NCBI GenBank assembly: GCA_015067145.1
Contig: SVNA01000017.1
Coordinates: forward strand, 1-37,111
DNA length: 37,111 bases
Origin: Oscillospiraceae bacterium
Lineage (GTDB): Bacteria; Bacillota; Clostridia; Oscillospirales; Ruminococcaceae
Direction of reading: 5' to 3'
The translations under genes and the position numbers were made by a program. The notes below the pieces were generated by a model, which was given only the letters and a program-made list of their open reading frames with translations, ran no database searches and was not told where the DNA came from. Each line of letters begins with the position of its first letter. Position 1 is the first letter of the stretch. Below are positions 18,097 through 25,967 of this stretch, piece by piece.

Positions 18097-18588
18097 TTAA
18101 AAGAATCTATGTTCACAGAAAAACCTTACCTTGCTGTTTCTGCCGCAGGTTTCCCTTAAACTGATTTCCTCGCCATTAAGTGTAAGCGTGTGGTCTGAAA
18201 CCGTGCCTACAATATATGAGAGATATGGCATTTCCATATCAAAACCGGAAACCACCATCTCTCCGTTTTCGTTGAATTCCAATGTCTGCCCTTCTTCAAT
18301 TTCGGTCTGCACACCTGCACCAAATGTACTGTATATTGTGCGTATAACATATATTTTTCCGTCTTTTATCTGATATACATCAGTAAGCGGATATTGATTT
18401 ACCGAATGTATGAAGGTAACAGAAAATTCATCGCCCTCAGAAATACGATAGCGGGCAAATTCTTCTCCTGTATCTCCATTCCGCAGTACAAGATAATTTC
18501 CGCTTCTTAGGGCTAATATTACAATGACTGCAATAATGACAGACATTATTGCAGCCATTGCTGTAAACTTATGTTTCGTTAGTTGCAA
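18097..18588 (-). CDS. DUF1850 protein of a TRAP-TAXI system
   Basis: This 163-residue protein has one N-terminal membrane helix (about 9-28) and an external domain with FIHSVNQYPLTDVYQI and the STFGAGVQ segment typical of DUF1850, which is encoded with TAXI-TRAP genes. The molecular role is not known. The longest reading begins at a TTG at 18588, 9 bases after the receptor stop. Neither it nor the ATGs at 18558 and 18546 has a clear ribosome binding site, so the start is uncertain and translation may be coupled to the upstream gene. Confidence 0.8.
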   Translation of the reverse strand: MQLTKHKFTAMAAIMSVIIAVIVILALRSGNYLVLRNGDTGEEFARYRISEGDEFSVTFIHSVNQYPLTDVYQIKDGKIYVIRTIYSTFGAGVQTEIEEGQTLEFNENGEMVVSGFDMEMPYLSYIVGTVSDHTLTLNGEEISLRETCGRNSKVRFFCEHRFF

Positions 18589-18597
18589 AGTTGTAAA

Positions 18598-19584
18598 TTA
18601 GAGAGCGCCAGCTTCTTTGAAGTATTTTTCTGCACCTGGGTGGAATGGAACAGAAACACCTGTTACTGCATATTCAAGGCTGAGTTCTTCACCTTTTGCG
18701 TGTGCAGCTGCGATTTCTGCCTGGTTTTCGAAGATAGCTTTTGTAAGGTTGTAAACTGTTTCTTCAGCAAGATTTGGAGAACAGATCAATGTAGCTTTGA
18801 TAGCAACTGTCTGAACGTCTTCGTCAACACCTTTGTAGGAGCCGCCTGGGATTGGGTATGTTGTGTAGTATGGATATGCTGCTGCAAGTTTTGCTGCGTG
18901 TTCGTCGTCAACTTCGAGAAGGTTGATGTCATTTGTTGTTGCAAGTTCAACGATAGCTGTTGTTGGAGCACCTGCTGTACAGAAGAATGCATCGATTTTG
19001 CCGTCTTTAAGAGCGTCGGAAGAATCGCCGAAGCTGAGATTGTTAACTTCGATGTCATCAAATGTCATACCGTATGCTTCAAGGATCTGACGAGCGTTGA
19101 ATTCAACACCTGAGCCAGCATCACCAACGGAAACTCTCTTACCTTTGAGGTCTGCGATGGATGTGATGTCTTTTGTGGAAACAACCTGACAAACTTCAGC
19201 ATAGAGAGCTGCTACTGTACGGAAGCCATCAGCTTTGCCTTCTGCTGCGAAGAGGTCTGTGCCGTTGTAGCCATAGTCCATAACGTCGTTCTGAACGATA
19301 GCAAGGTCTGCTTCGCCGTCGTGTACAAGATAGATGTTAGCTTTGGAAGCACCTGTGGACTGAACGTTGATTTCAACACCAACATCTTTACCGTTAAGTA
19401 CGTTTGCGATAACGCCGCCGAATGCATAGTAAGTACCTGTTGTACCACCTGTACCCATTGTCATTTTCACTGTTTCTGCTGGAGCTTCGCCGCCTTCTGG
19501 TGCTGGAGCTGGTTCAGAACCACCACAAGCTACCATGGAAAGAGCCATTGCACCTGCAAGAATGAGAGCTAATAATTTTTTCAT
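18598..19584 (-). CDS. TAXI family TRAP transporter solute receptor, lipoprotein
   Basis: This 328-residue extracytoplasmic binding protein captures the substrate for the fused permease downstream. Signal and lipobox: MKKLL, a hydrophobic core, then SMVAC with Cys at residue 20. A Gly/Pro/Ala/Glu linker follows, then the mature TAXI fold with MGTGGTTGTYYAFGG, DLAIVQNDV, LKGKRVSVGDAGSG and DAFFCTAGAP. A GGAGG site lies 7-8 bases before the ATG. It is the promoter-proximal gene of the operon. Two identical operator sequences lie upstream, suggesting carbon-source or ligand-linked control. Substrate unknown. Confidence 0.95.
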   Translation of the reverse strand: MKKLLALILAGAMALSMVACGGSEPAPAPEGGEAPAETVKMTMGTGGTTGTYYAFGGVIANVLNGKDVGVEINVQSTGASKANIYLVHDGEADLAIVQNDVMDYGYNGTDLFAAEGKADGFRTVAALYAEVCQVVSTKDITSIADLKGKRVSVGDAGSGVEFNARQILEAYGMTFDDIEVNNLSFGDSSDALKDGKIDAFFCTAGAPTTAIVELATTNDINLLEVDDEHAAKLAAAYPYYTTYPIPGGSYKGVDEDVQTVAIKATLICSPNLAEETVYNLTKAIFENQAEIAAAHAKGEELSLEYAVTGVSVPFHPGAEKYFKEAGAL

Positions 19585-19638
19585 AAAACTTCCTCCTTAA
19601 ATATTTTTTGCGCGTTTTACGTTTTTAGCACTAAATGC

Positions 19639-19667
19639 ATTATACTTCATTTTGCATAATTCCGCAA
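19639..19667 (-). promoter_or_regulatory. Promoter of the TRAP-TAXI operon
   Basis: On the minus strand, TTGCGG and TATAAT are separated by 17 bases, about 50 bases before the receptor ATG. A weaker second candidate is TTGATT-N18-TAATAT at 19742-19771, whose spacer contains operator 1. Confidence 0.65.
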
Positions 19668-19752
19668 GCAAAATTTACATTTTTTTGTACATTTTAAACA
19701 ATTTGTAATAAATTTCAGCTAAAAATCACAGTTATCAGAACATATTATTATC

Positions 19753-19766
19753 TGGAAACGTTACCA
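19753..19766. promoter_or_regulatory. LacI/CcpA-type operator, copy 1
   Basis: The 14-mer TGGAAACGTTACCA has the central CG and half-site arrangement of LacI-family operators. It is identical to copy 2, 33 bases away. With the preceding base it misses the cre consensus WTGNAANCGNWNNCW only at the first position. Confidence 0.6.
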
Positions 19767-19785
19767 ATCAATAATTACGTAAGTT

Positions 19786-19799
19786 TGGAAACGTTACCA
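19786..19799. promoter_or_regulatory. LacI/CcpA-type operator, copy 2
   Basis: This is the same 14-mer TGGAAACGTTACCA. With the preceding T it fits the catabolite-response (cre) consensus at every position. The 33-base spacing puts both copies on roughly the same face of the helix. The region 19585-20044 between the TAXI and perR genes also contains both promoters and a long AT-rich stretch (19800-19974) in which I see nothing else certain. Confidence 0.62.
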
Positions 19800-19974
19800 G
19801 TTTCCTATCGCAAAATCATATCGTACTCAACATTTTATAATGTCTGTTGAATATATTTAACATAGATATATAAATATTATAATACTATTTTATAAGAACA
19901 TTTTTATACCATATTCAAAGTTTATAATATATCGTATATGTGATTTAGTCACATAAAAAGATTTTCAAAAACTA

Positions 19975-20002
19975 TTTACAAAACAGAATTTTATGCTATA
20001 CT
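19975..20002 (+). promoter_or_regulatory. Promoter of the perR operon
   Basis: TTTACA and TATACT are separated by 16 bases. Transcription would start near 20009, directly at the palindrome at 20012-20027. Confidence 0.7.
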
Positions 20003-20011
20003 AAAAACAGT

Positions 20012-20027
20012 AATAATTCTCATTATT
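20012..20027. promoter_or_regulatory. PerR/Fur-like operator
   Basis: AATAAT-TCTC-ATTATT is a perfect inverted repeat. Read on the minus strand, TGAGAATTATTA matches most of the Fur/PerR 7-1-7 box (TGATAATNATTATCA). It sits at the predicted transcription start, an ideal place for autorepression by the Fur-family gene it precedes. Confidence 0.6.
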
Positions 20028-20044
20028 GTTTTGGAGGTGAGCCA

Positions 20045-20443
20045 ATGAAAACTGTACAAAAGCACAGCAAAAAACGGGATGCCATTTTACAGGCAATACG
20101 TTCTACCGACAGCCATCCGTCAGCTGAATGGATTTACAGTCAGGTGAAACCGATTTATCCCGATATCAGCCTTGGCACTGTATACAGAAATCTGGCTCTC
20201 TTTGAGGAAACTGGTGAGGTTATTGCAGTGGCCACAGTTGACGGTCAGAAAAGATATGATGCAACTGCTGACCCACATACACACTTTATCTGCGAAAATT
20301 GCCACAGCGTAATCGACGTAGAAACACCGCAGCCTTTCAGCGAGATGTACAAAGCATTGCGAAAGGACCACGGTTTTAAGGCAAGTCATCACAGCCTGAC
20401 CTTTTACGGCAAATGTGATAAATGCCAGAATGGCGAAAATTAA
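20045..20443 (+). CDS. perR: PerR-type peroxide-sensing Fur family repressor
   Basis: This is a 132-residue metal-dependent repressor. The regulatory metal ligands of B. subtilis PerR all have counterparts: His37 as His24, Asp85 as Asp72, His91 as His78, His93 as His80 and Asp104 as Asp91. The Asp at the last position, rather than Glu, favours PerR over Fur. The structural zinc site is CENC (83-86) and CDKC (124-127). TTGGAGGTGA precedes the ATG. It is followed by reverse rubrerythrin (41 bases) and ferritin, the classic peroxide-stress set of anaerobes. An operator-like palindrome overlaps the start of its own transcript. Confidence 0.92.
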   Translation: MKTVQKHSKKRDAILQAIRSTDSHPSAEWIYSQVKPIYPDISLGTVYRNLALFEETGEVIAVATVDGQKRYDATADPHTHFICENCHSVIDVETPQPFSEMYKALRKDHGFKASHHSLTFYGKCDKCQNGEN

Positions 20444-20484
20444 GAAATTAAAAATTATTTATTTAAATTTTGGAGGATTATATT

Positions 20485-21036
20485 ATGGTTAAAAAATTTG
20501 TTTGTTCTGTATGCGGTTATGTTCACGAAGGCGATTGCCCACCAGAATTCTGCCCAACATGTAAAGTTGGTCCTGAAAAATTCATTGAACAGTCCGGTCA
20601 GAGACAGTGGGCCGCTGAACACGTAGTTGGCGTGGCAAAAGGTGCCCCTGAAGATATCATCGCTGACCTCAGAGCTAACTTTGAAGGCGAATGTACAGAA
20701 GTTGGCATGTACCTTGCAATGGCAAGAGTTGCACACCGTGAAGGCTATCCTGAAATAGGCCTTTACTGGGAAAAAGCAGCTTGGGAAGAAGCAGAACACG
20801 CTTCCAAATTTGCTGAACTTCTCGGCGAAGTTGTAACAGACAGCACAAAGAAAAACCTTGAAATGCGTGTAGAAGCAGAATGCGGTGCTACAGCAGGCAA
20901 ATTTGACCTTGCAAAACGTGCTAAAGAGCTTAACCTCGATGCTATCCACGACACAGTACATGAAATGGCTCGTGACGAAGCAAGACACGGCAAAGCATTT
21001 GAAGGTCTTCTTGCAAGATACTTTGGCAACAAATAA
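20485..21036 (+). CDS. Reverse rubrerythrin (N-terminal rubredoxin domain), NADH peroxidase component
   Basis: This is a 183-residue peroxide-reducing diiron protein. The rubredoxin-like iron site comes first (CSVC at 7-10, CPTC at 23-26). The four-helix diiron domain follows, with [17 protein letters not shown] and DEARHG ligands. This order is opposite to classical rubrerythrin and matches the reverse rubrerythrins of clostridia, which reduce hydrogen peroxide with electrons from an NADH:rubredoxin route. I use the ATG at 20485, eight bases after GGAGG; a TTG at 20470 overlaps that site. It is probably co-transcribed with perR. Confidence 0.93.
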   Translation: MVKKFVCSVCGYVHEGDCPPEFCPTCKVGPEKFIEQSGQRQWAAEHVVGVAKGAPEDIIADLRANFEGECTEVGMYLAMARVAHREGYPEIGLYWEKAAWEEAEHASKFAELLGEVVTDSTKKNLEMRVEAECGATAGKFDLAKRAKELNLDAIHDTVHEMARDEARHGKAFEGLLARYFGNK

Positions 21037-21062
21037 TTGCTTTAGATTTACTTAACAGATAC

Positions 21063-21077
21063 AGGTTTATCAAACCT
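21063..21077 (+). repeat. Small hairpin between rubrerythrin and ferritin genes
   Basis: AGGTTT and AAACCT pair across a 3-base loop, followed by TTACTT. A second short hairpin (GGCAGG/CCTGCC) lies at 21103-21121. Neither has a strong T-run. They may reduce read-through or stabilise mRNA ends. Confidence 0.3.
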
Positions 21078-21152
21078 TTACTTAAAAATGTATTGGGCAA
21101 GTGGCAGGCTTATCCCCTGCCCTCTGCTCAAAATCTATAAGGAGGATTACAT

Positions 21153-21665
21153 ATGAATAACAAAATTGCTGAACTGCTTAATGACCAGATAAACAAAGAA
21201 CTTTACAGCGCATATCTCTATCTTGATATGGCTAACTACTATGACGAACTTGACCTTGACGGTTATGCAAACTACTATATGATACAGGCACAGGAAGAAA
21301 GAGACCACGCTCTCCTGTTTATGAAATATATGCAGATAAATGGTCTTAAAATCACACTTAAGGCTATTGACCAGCCTGATAAAGTGTTTGACAGTGTGCT
21401 TGCACCATTGGAAATTGCGGCAGAACACGAAAGATATGTAACTGCCCTTATAAACAATATCTACCACGAAGCACAGCTTGACAAGGACTACAGAGCAATG
21501 AAATTCCTTGACTGGTTTGTTGACGAACAGATGGAAGAAGAAGACAATGCTGACAAAATGATAAGCAGATACAAACTGTTTGGCAGTGACCCTAAAGGTC
21601 TTTATCTGCTTGACCAGGAATATGCTGGCAGAGTTTATTCCCCACCAAGTCTTGTGCTTGATTAA
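21153..21665 (+). CDS. ftnA: Non-haem ferritin
   Basis: This is a 170-residue iron-storage protein of the FtnA type. The ferroxidase ligands are visible in the helical bundle: the NKELYSAYLYLDMA helix, then EERDHA and AAEHERYV, with the FVDEQMEEE segment later. It oxidises and sequesters ferrous iron, limiting Fenton chemistry, which fits its place after perR and rubrerythrin. GGAGG lies 8 bases before the ATG. A strong terminator follows. Confidence 0.94.
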   Translation: MNNKIAELLNDQINKELYSAYLYLDMANYYDELDLDGYANYYMIQAQEERDHALLFMKYMQINGLKITLKAIDQPDKVFDSVLAPLEIAAEHERYVTALINNIYHEAQLDKDYRAMKFLDWFVDEQMEEEDNADKMISRYKLFGSDPKGLYLLDQEYAGRVYSPPSLVLD

Positions 21666-21709
21666 GCAAAAACTGATTAGTTTCCCCCATTAAAAATATC
21701 TCCCATAGT

Positions 21710-21745
21710 AAGAGGTAAGTTTTAAAGCTTACCTCTTATTTTTTT
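21710..21745 (+). terminator. Terminator of the peroxide-defence operon
   Basis: The 10-bp perfect stem AAGAGGTAAG/CTTACCTCTT with an 8-base loop is followed by ATTTTTTT. Confidence 0.9.
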
Positions 21746-21959
21746 GCCTCTGAAATAATACAAAAACCTTTTTCGTTTTATATCCTTTCCTTTCAACGTT
21801 ATTCTTACAGCCACTAAAATGGTCGTTGCAAATCATATTGCAGTGATTTCGAAATCAACAAAATGACTTGTCACAATCTCTTTACGCTATCTTCACAAGG
21901 TTTATTCTTTGTTTTAATCACTCTACAATATAGGCATACTATAAGTGGTGGTGAGTTGA

Positions 21960-22184
21960 TTGAAACAGGAATACAAGGAATTGTATGAAAAGTTCGGTTT
22001 GAACGTCGTATTTTATCGAAAAAAGAAGAAATTGACTCAACTTCAGCTTGCTGAATTAGCTGATATTGACCGAAGTCACATCAGTGCGATTGAATTGGGG
22101 AAGGTTGGGGTTTCTTTTGATGTGATCTTCAAGTTATGCGAAGTATTGGAAATCACTCCTAAAGAATTATTTGATTTCAGATAA
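21960..22184 (+). CDS. Small XRE family DNA-binding regulator
   Basis: This 74-residue protein is essentially one Cro/C1 helix-turn-helix domain: RKKKKLTQLQLAELADIDRSHISAIELGK, then the VSFDVIFKLCEVLEITPKELF end typical of the family. It starts with TTG after GGTGGTGAG. It lies 53 bases upstream of a glycosyltransferase gene, and that gap holds two direct copies of GATATTAATA. It may regulate its own operon. The AT-rich gap 21746-21959 before it has no clear further feature. Confidence 0.85.
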   Translation: MKQEYKELYEKFGLNVVFYRKKKKLTQLQLAELADIDRSHISAIELGKVGVSFDVIFKLCEVLEITPKELFDFR

Positions 22185-22196
22185 CCAGGATTAATG

Positions 22197-22219
22197 GATA
22201 TTAATAACAGATATTAATA
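22197..22219. repeat. Direct repeat GATATTAATA x2 before the glycosyltransferase gene
   Basis: Two exact 10-base copies at 22197-22206 and 22210-22219, 13 bases apart, are flanked by partial copies (GGATTAAT before, GATATAC after). They lie in the gap between the XRE gene and the glycosyltransferase and could be a binding site for that regulator. Confidence 0.4.
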
Positions 22220-22237
22220 GATATACAGGAAAGGGAT

Positions 22238-23266
22238 ATGCCGACAATGACTATTGAAAAAGAAAAGCCTTATGTATTCAGCATAATTATGCCATGCTAT
22301 AATTCAGAAGCTTACATCAGCAATGCTATGGACAGCATTGTCAACCAGACATATCCTCACTGGGAATTAATAGCCGTAAATGACGGTTCTACCGACAATA
22401 CCCTGTCAATTCTCAGCAAATACAGCAACAATGACAGCAGAATTAAAATCTATTCAAAAGAAAATGGCGGATATGTATCTGCCGTAAATTTTGCTTTGGA
22501 TAAAATCACCGGCGATTATTTTCTTTTTCTTGGCTCTGACGACCAGCTGTCCATGACATTGTTTCAGGAATTATCTTCCTCTATGGTAGATAAATCACCT
22601 GACTGTATAGCATTCCGCTCGCTGCAGTTTAAAGATGGCAAAAATATCGGGCTTGACTGTTCAACCAGTTTTTCTGACACAATTTATATGGATAACTGCT
22701 GCCTTGCTGAATACATAGACAAATATCCTGAACACTCCGCTATTTTTTCTATACGGGACACCTCAAAATGTTATAAACGAAATCTTCTTAAAGACATCAG
22801 ATATTTCGGGCGATACGGAATCGATGCTGATGGAATTTTCTCCATGCTTATATGCCACAATGCAACCTCTTTTATGTCTGTCCCTGTGGACGGATATTAC
22901 TGGACTTTGCGAAGTGATTCTCTTTCCGCAAGAAAAACCACTGCTAAACAGGAAAGAGACCGTATTGAAAACTGGATATCATTTTACAACTCCATTCTCT
23001 TCTTACCCGACGGCGAGTTCACTTTTGCCGAAAGAAAATATCTGATAAGATTTTTCAAAACTGTTATAAGATTCTGGAAAAGTGATATTTCCGAATATTC
23101 AGACGCATCCTTAATAAAGAAAGCTGCCGATATTATAAAACGCACTGTCATGACACGGAACATTCCATTGTCGCTCTGCTTTGCTCACAGATTTCTGTTC
23201 AGATTTCCTTCAGTATATAAATTTTTCAATAATATATTCAACTTTTTCCTGTTCAAACAACAGTAA
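22238..23266 (+). CDS. Glycosyltransferase family 2
   Basis: This 342-residue protein has the GT-A nucleotide-sugar fold at its N-terminus: SIIMPCYNSEAYISNAMDSI near 15-34, VNDGSTDNT near 49-57 and the metal-site region FLGSDDQ near 97-103. The C-terminal third is basic and aromatic, with no clear transmembrane helices, and may contact a lipid carrier or the membrane. It would transfer a sugar to a polysaccharide, lipid or protein acceptor that cannot be identified. Starts at residue 1 or 4 are both possible; AGGAAAGGG precedes the first. No other cell-surface sugar gene is nearby, which is unusual for this family. Confidence 0.88.
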   Translation: MPTMTIEKEKPYVFSIIMPCYNSEAYISNAMDSIVNQTYPHWELIAVNDGSTDNTLSILSKYSNNDSRIKIYSKENGGYVSAVNFALDKITGDYFLFLGSDDQLSMTLFQELSSSMVDKSPDCIAFRSLQFKDGKNIGLDCSTSFSDTIYMDNCCLAEYIDKYPEHSAIFSIRDTSKCYKRNLLKDIRYFGRYGIDADGIFSMLICHNATSFMSVPVDGYYWTLRSDSLSARKTTAKQERDRIENWISFYNSILFLPDGEFTFAERKYLIRFFKTVIRFWKSDISEYSDASLIKKAADIIKRTVMTRNIPLSLCFAHRFLFRFPSVYKFFNNIFNFFLFKQQ

Positions 23267-23331
23267 CCCTGCAATTTATGCCGTTTTAAAATCAGACCAT
23301 ATTTTTATACCTGCTCAACATAACATCTGAA

Positions 23332-23366
23332 AAGCCTGACATCCGGTGTATTCCGCTGCCAGGCTT
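23332..23366 (+). terminator. Possible weak terminator hairpin after the glycosyltransferase gene
   Basis: AAGCCTG at 23332-23338 pairs with CAGGCTT at 23360-23366 around a 21-base loop. There is no clear T-run, so termination is uncertain. Confidence 0.35.
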
Positions 23367-23439
23367 ATATTATCTGCTTGTATAAACATATTTTTATTCA
23401 CATAAATTTCATTTTTTTATAGCTTTATTCAATCAAATA

Positions 23440-23448
23440 TGGTATGAT
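23440..23448 (+). promoter_or_regulatory. Extended -10 promoter for the AGCS symporter gene
   Basis: TGG-TATGAT is an extended -10 element about 50 bases before the start codon. No good -35 is present at 16-18 bases. Confidence 0.4.
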
Positions 23449-23498
23449 TAAAAAGTATTATTTTTAGTAATTATTTTATTAAATGAAAGGAGAAAATT

Positions 23499-24905
23499 AT
23501 GTATCAGTTTTTTGACACATTGATTAACAACATAAGCAACATTATGTACAGCTATCTGCTTATCATTATGCTGCTTGCTGTTGGCCTCTACTTTACATTC
23601 CGCACAAAATTTGTACAGCTCAGACTGCTTAAAGAATCCATTAAAGTTGTTACAGAAAAGAAAAATGACGGTTCCGTTTCCTCTTTCCAGGCTTTGATGG
23701 TTTCCACAGCAAGCCGTGTTGGTACAGGTAACATCGTTGGTGTTGCAAACGCTATCGCAATCGGCGGCTATGGTGCTGTTTTCTGGATGTGGATTATCGC
23801 TCTTGTTGGCGGTGCTTCTGCATTTATCGAAAGTACACTTGCTCAGATTTACAAAAAACGCGATAACGAAGGCGGCAGTTACGGTGGTCCTTCCTACTAC
23901 ATCGAAGCAGCACTCAAGAGCCGTGTTCTCGGTGTTATCTTCGCAGTTGCTCTTATCGCAACATATGCAGGCGGTTTTAACATGCTTGCTTCCTACAACC
24001 TTGTAACTTCCCTCAGCGGCTACAGCTTCTACAGCAGCAACGTGCCAATGATCTGCGGTGCTATTCTCGCTGTTCTTGTTGGTTTCTGTATCTTCGGCGG
24101 CGGCAAACGTATCCTCAAGGTTACAGGCGTTATGGTTCCTGTAATGGGTGTTATCTACATCCTTATGGCTCTTCTCACAATGATTCTCAACATTGGTATG
24201 CTGCCAGAAGTTCTCAAAAATATCTTTGTTGCAGCATTTGACTTTAAAGCTATCTTTGGTGGTTTCGCAGGTTCTGCTATCATGCAGGGTATCAAACGCG
24301 GTCTCTACTCCAACGAAGCCGGTGTTGGTTCCGCACCAAACGCAGCTGCAGCTGCAGACGTTTCCCACCCTGTAAAACAGGGCCTTGTACAGATGCTCAG
24401 CGTATTTATTGATACAATCCTTATCTGTACAGCTACAGCTATGATGTGTCTGTCCAGCGGCATCGTTCCATCTGAAGAACTCAGCGGTGCTCCATTTGTA
24501 CAGACTGCTCTTGCAACAAAATTCGGTGCATTCGGTCCTGTATTTATCACAGTTTGTCTCCTGCTCTTTGCATTTACAACACTTATCGGTAACCTTTACT
24601 ACTGCGAAGGCTGTATGAACTACATTGCAAAACGCCCTGTAGGCAAAACAGGCATGAACATCTTCCGTGTTGCTGCTTGTCTTATCGTATTTGTTGGTGC
24701 AATGCTTGAATTCGGTTTCGTATGGAACCTTGCAGACGTTCTTATGGGTATCATGGCTATCATCAACCTGCCAGTTATCGTTCTGCTTTCCAAACCAGCT
24801 CTTGCCTGTCTCAACGATTATATCAAACAGAAAAAAGAAGGCAAAGACCCTGTTTTCAAAGCTGCTGATATCGGTATCACAGAAAAAACAGATTTCTGGA
24901 ACTAA
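23499..24905 (+). CDS. AGCS family sodium:alanine/glycine symporter
   Basis: This 468-residue membrane protein has about eleven helices and is the usual length for AGCS carriers, which import alanine or glycine with sodium. Diagnostic segments are ASRVGTGNIVGVANAIAIGG near 67-86, GGSYGGPSYYIEAAL near 127-141, and KRGLYSNEAGVGSAPNAAAA near 266-285. AAGGAG precedes the ATG. Codon use is strongly biased, suggesting good expression. It ends at a strong bidirectional terminator. Confidence 0.94.
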   Translation: MYQFFDTLINNISNIMYSYLLIIMLLAVGLYFTFRTKFVQLRLLKESIKVVTEKKNDGSVSSFQALMVSTASRVGTGNIVGVANAIAIGGYGAVFWMWIIALVGGASAFIESTLAQIYKKRDNEGGSYGGPSYYIEAALKSRVLGVIFAVALIATYAGGFNMLASYNLVTSLSGYSFYSSNVPMICGAILAVLVGFCIFGGGKRILKVTGVMVPVMGVIYILMALLTMILNIGMLPEVLKNIFVAAFDFKAIFGGFAGSAIMQGIKRGLYSNEAGVGSAPNAAAAADVSHPVKQGLVQMLSVFIDTILICTATAMMCLSSGIVPSEELSGAPFVQTALATKFGAFGPVFITVCLLLFAFTTLIGNLYYCEGCMNYIAKRPVGKTGMNIFRVAACLIVFVGAMLEFGFVWNLADVLMGIMAIINLPVIVLLSKPALACLNDYIKQKKEGKDPVFKAADIGITEKTDFWN

Positions 24906-24932
24906 TTTTATCCAGCTTTATAATCAAACAAT

Positions 24933-24962
24933 AAACCACCCGAAAATTACTTCGGGTGGTTT
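24933..24962. terminator. Bidirectional terminator between the AGCS and YitT genes
   Basis: A 12-bp perfect stem (AAACCACCCGAA with its complement) and a 6-base loop are followed by a T-rich tract on the plus strand. It lies between convergent genes. Confidence 0.9.
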
Positions 24963-24976
24963 TATTTTTTTGCTGT

Positions 24977-25828
24977 TTATTTGTTGATTTCTTTAGGGCG
25001 ATACATAACTTCGTTAATTGTGTATACCGTCATAAATGCATCGGGGTCGGTTTTTGCGATATAGTTCATCAGTTTGAGATATTCGGATTTATCCACAATA
25101 ACGTTGATTTCCTTGTGCATATCTTCAGTATATGCGCCGTATGCGTGGTAAAGTGTTGCACCGCTGTGGAGTTCATGGAGAATAAAATTAAGAATTTCCG
25201 CATTCTTTTTGGACAAGATACATACGCGTTTTTTGATTGTGGAACCAAAGAGGAAACGGTCAAGGAAAATACCGCTTAAATATGTGCCGATAACACTTAT
25301 TACAACGGTTTTAAGGTCATAAACCAATACGGAAGACAGCGCAACTGCCATGCCTGCCATAGCTATTGCACTGCCCAGCTCTATACGCAGGTATTTGTTG
25401 AGCAGTTTGCCCACAATATCAAGGCCGCCTGACGAAGCATTACGGGTAAAGAGCAGTGCCTGACCAACACAGATAAATATTGCATAGGCTATACAGTCGA
25501 TAAACTGGTCACCTGTAAGCGACTGTACATTTGGTACAAGCTTTTCAAAAACACCAAGAGCCACAGGCAGCAATAATGATGTGTACACTGTTTTTGCGCC
25601 AAATTCCCTGCCTATAAAGATAAAACCTATTATCAGCAGAAATACATTCATAATCATTGTAATCTGCGAAACCGTCAGCGGCACAAGATTGCTGAGCACT
25701 ATTGCAAGCCCGGAAATACTGCCCACCGAAAGATTGCTTGGCACCATAAAAAAGTACACCACCGCCGCTATCAGCACTGTAGCAAAGGTGATAACTGCAA
25801 ATTCCCAGATTTTTCCTGCTGTTTTCAT
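24977..25828 (-). CDS. YitT family membrane protein (DUF161/DUF2179), copy 1
   Basis: This is a 283-residue protein. An N-terminal membrane part of about five or six helices (to about residue 200) has the family segments SVGSISGLAIVLSNL and TRNASSGGLDIVGK. A C-terminal soluble DUF2179 domain (about 205-275) contains KKRVCILSK and HELHSGATLYHAYGAY. The transported or sensed molecule is unknown. About two thirds of residues are identical to copy 2 at 25968-26813. Copy 2 has its own terminator, so the two are separate transcription units. Confidence 0.9.
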   Translation of the reverse strand: MKTAGKIWEFAVITFATVLIAAVVYFFMVPSNLSVGSISGLAIVLSNLVPLTVSQITMIMNVFLLIIGFIFIGREFGAKTVYTSLLLPVALGVFEKLVPNVQSLTGDQFIDCIAYAIFICVGQALLFTRNASSGGLDIVGKLLNKYLRIELGSAIAMAGMAVALSSVLVYDLKTVVISVIGTYLSGIFLDRFLFGSTIKKRVCILSKKNAEILNFILHELHSGATLYHAYGAYTEDMHKEINVIVDKSEYLKLMNYIAKTDPDAFMTVYTINEVMYRPKEINK

Positions 25829-25866
25829 AAATCCATCTCCGTTTCACCATGATAATATATATTATT

Positions 25867-25895
25867 ATGATACAATAAATTTTTTTATTTGTTAA
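25867..25895 (-). promoter_or_regulatory. Promoter of YitT copy 1
   Basis: On the minus strand, TTAACA and TATCAT are separated by 17 bases, just after the terminator of copy 2. Confidence 0.6.
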
Positions 25896-25909
25896 TAAAT
25901 TTTAAAAAA

Positions 25910-25954
25910 TAAAAAAATCAGCGCTGTATAACCTGAAATTATACAGTGCTGATT
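25910..25954 (-). terminator. Terminator of YitT copy 2
   Basis: A 16-bp stem (25916-25931 with 25939-25954, one G-T pair) with a 7-base loop is followed on the minus strand by seven Ts. Confidence 0.92.
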
Positions 25955-25967
25955 ATTGTTAAAACTA

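Noticed and set aside
21103-21121. GGCAGG/CCTGCC hairpin before ferritin as a terminator
   Set aside because: The stem is only 6 bp and is not followed by a T-run. The ferritin gene has no clear promoter of its own, so read-through is more likely.
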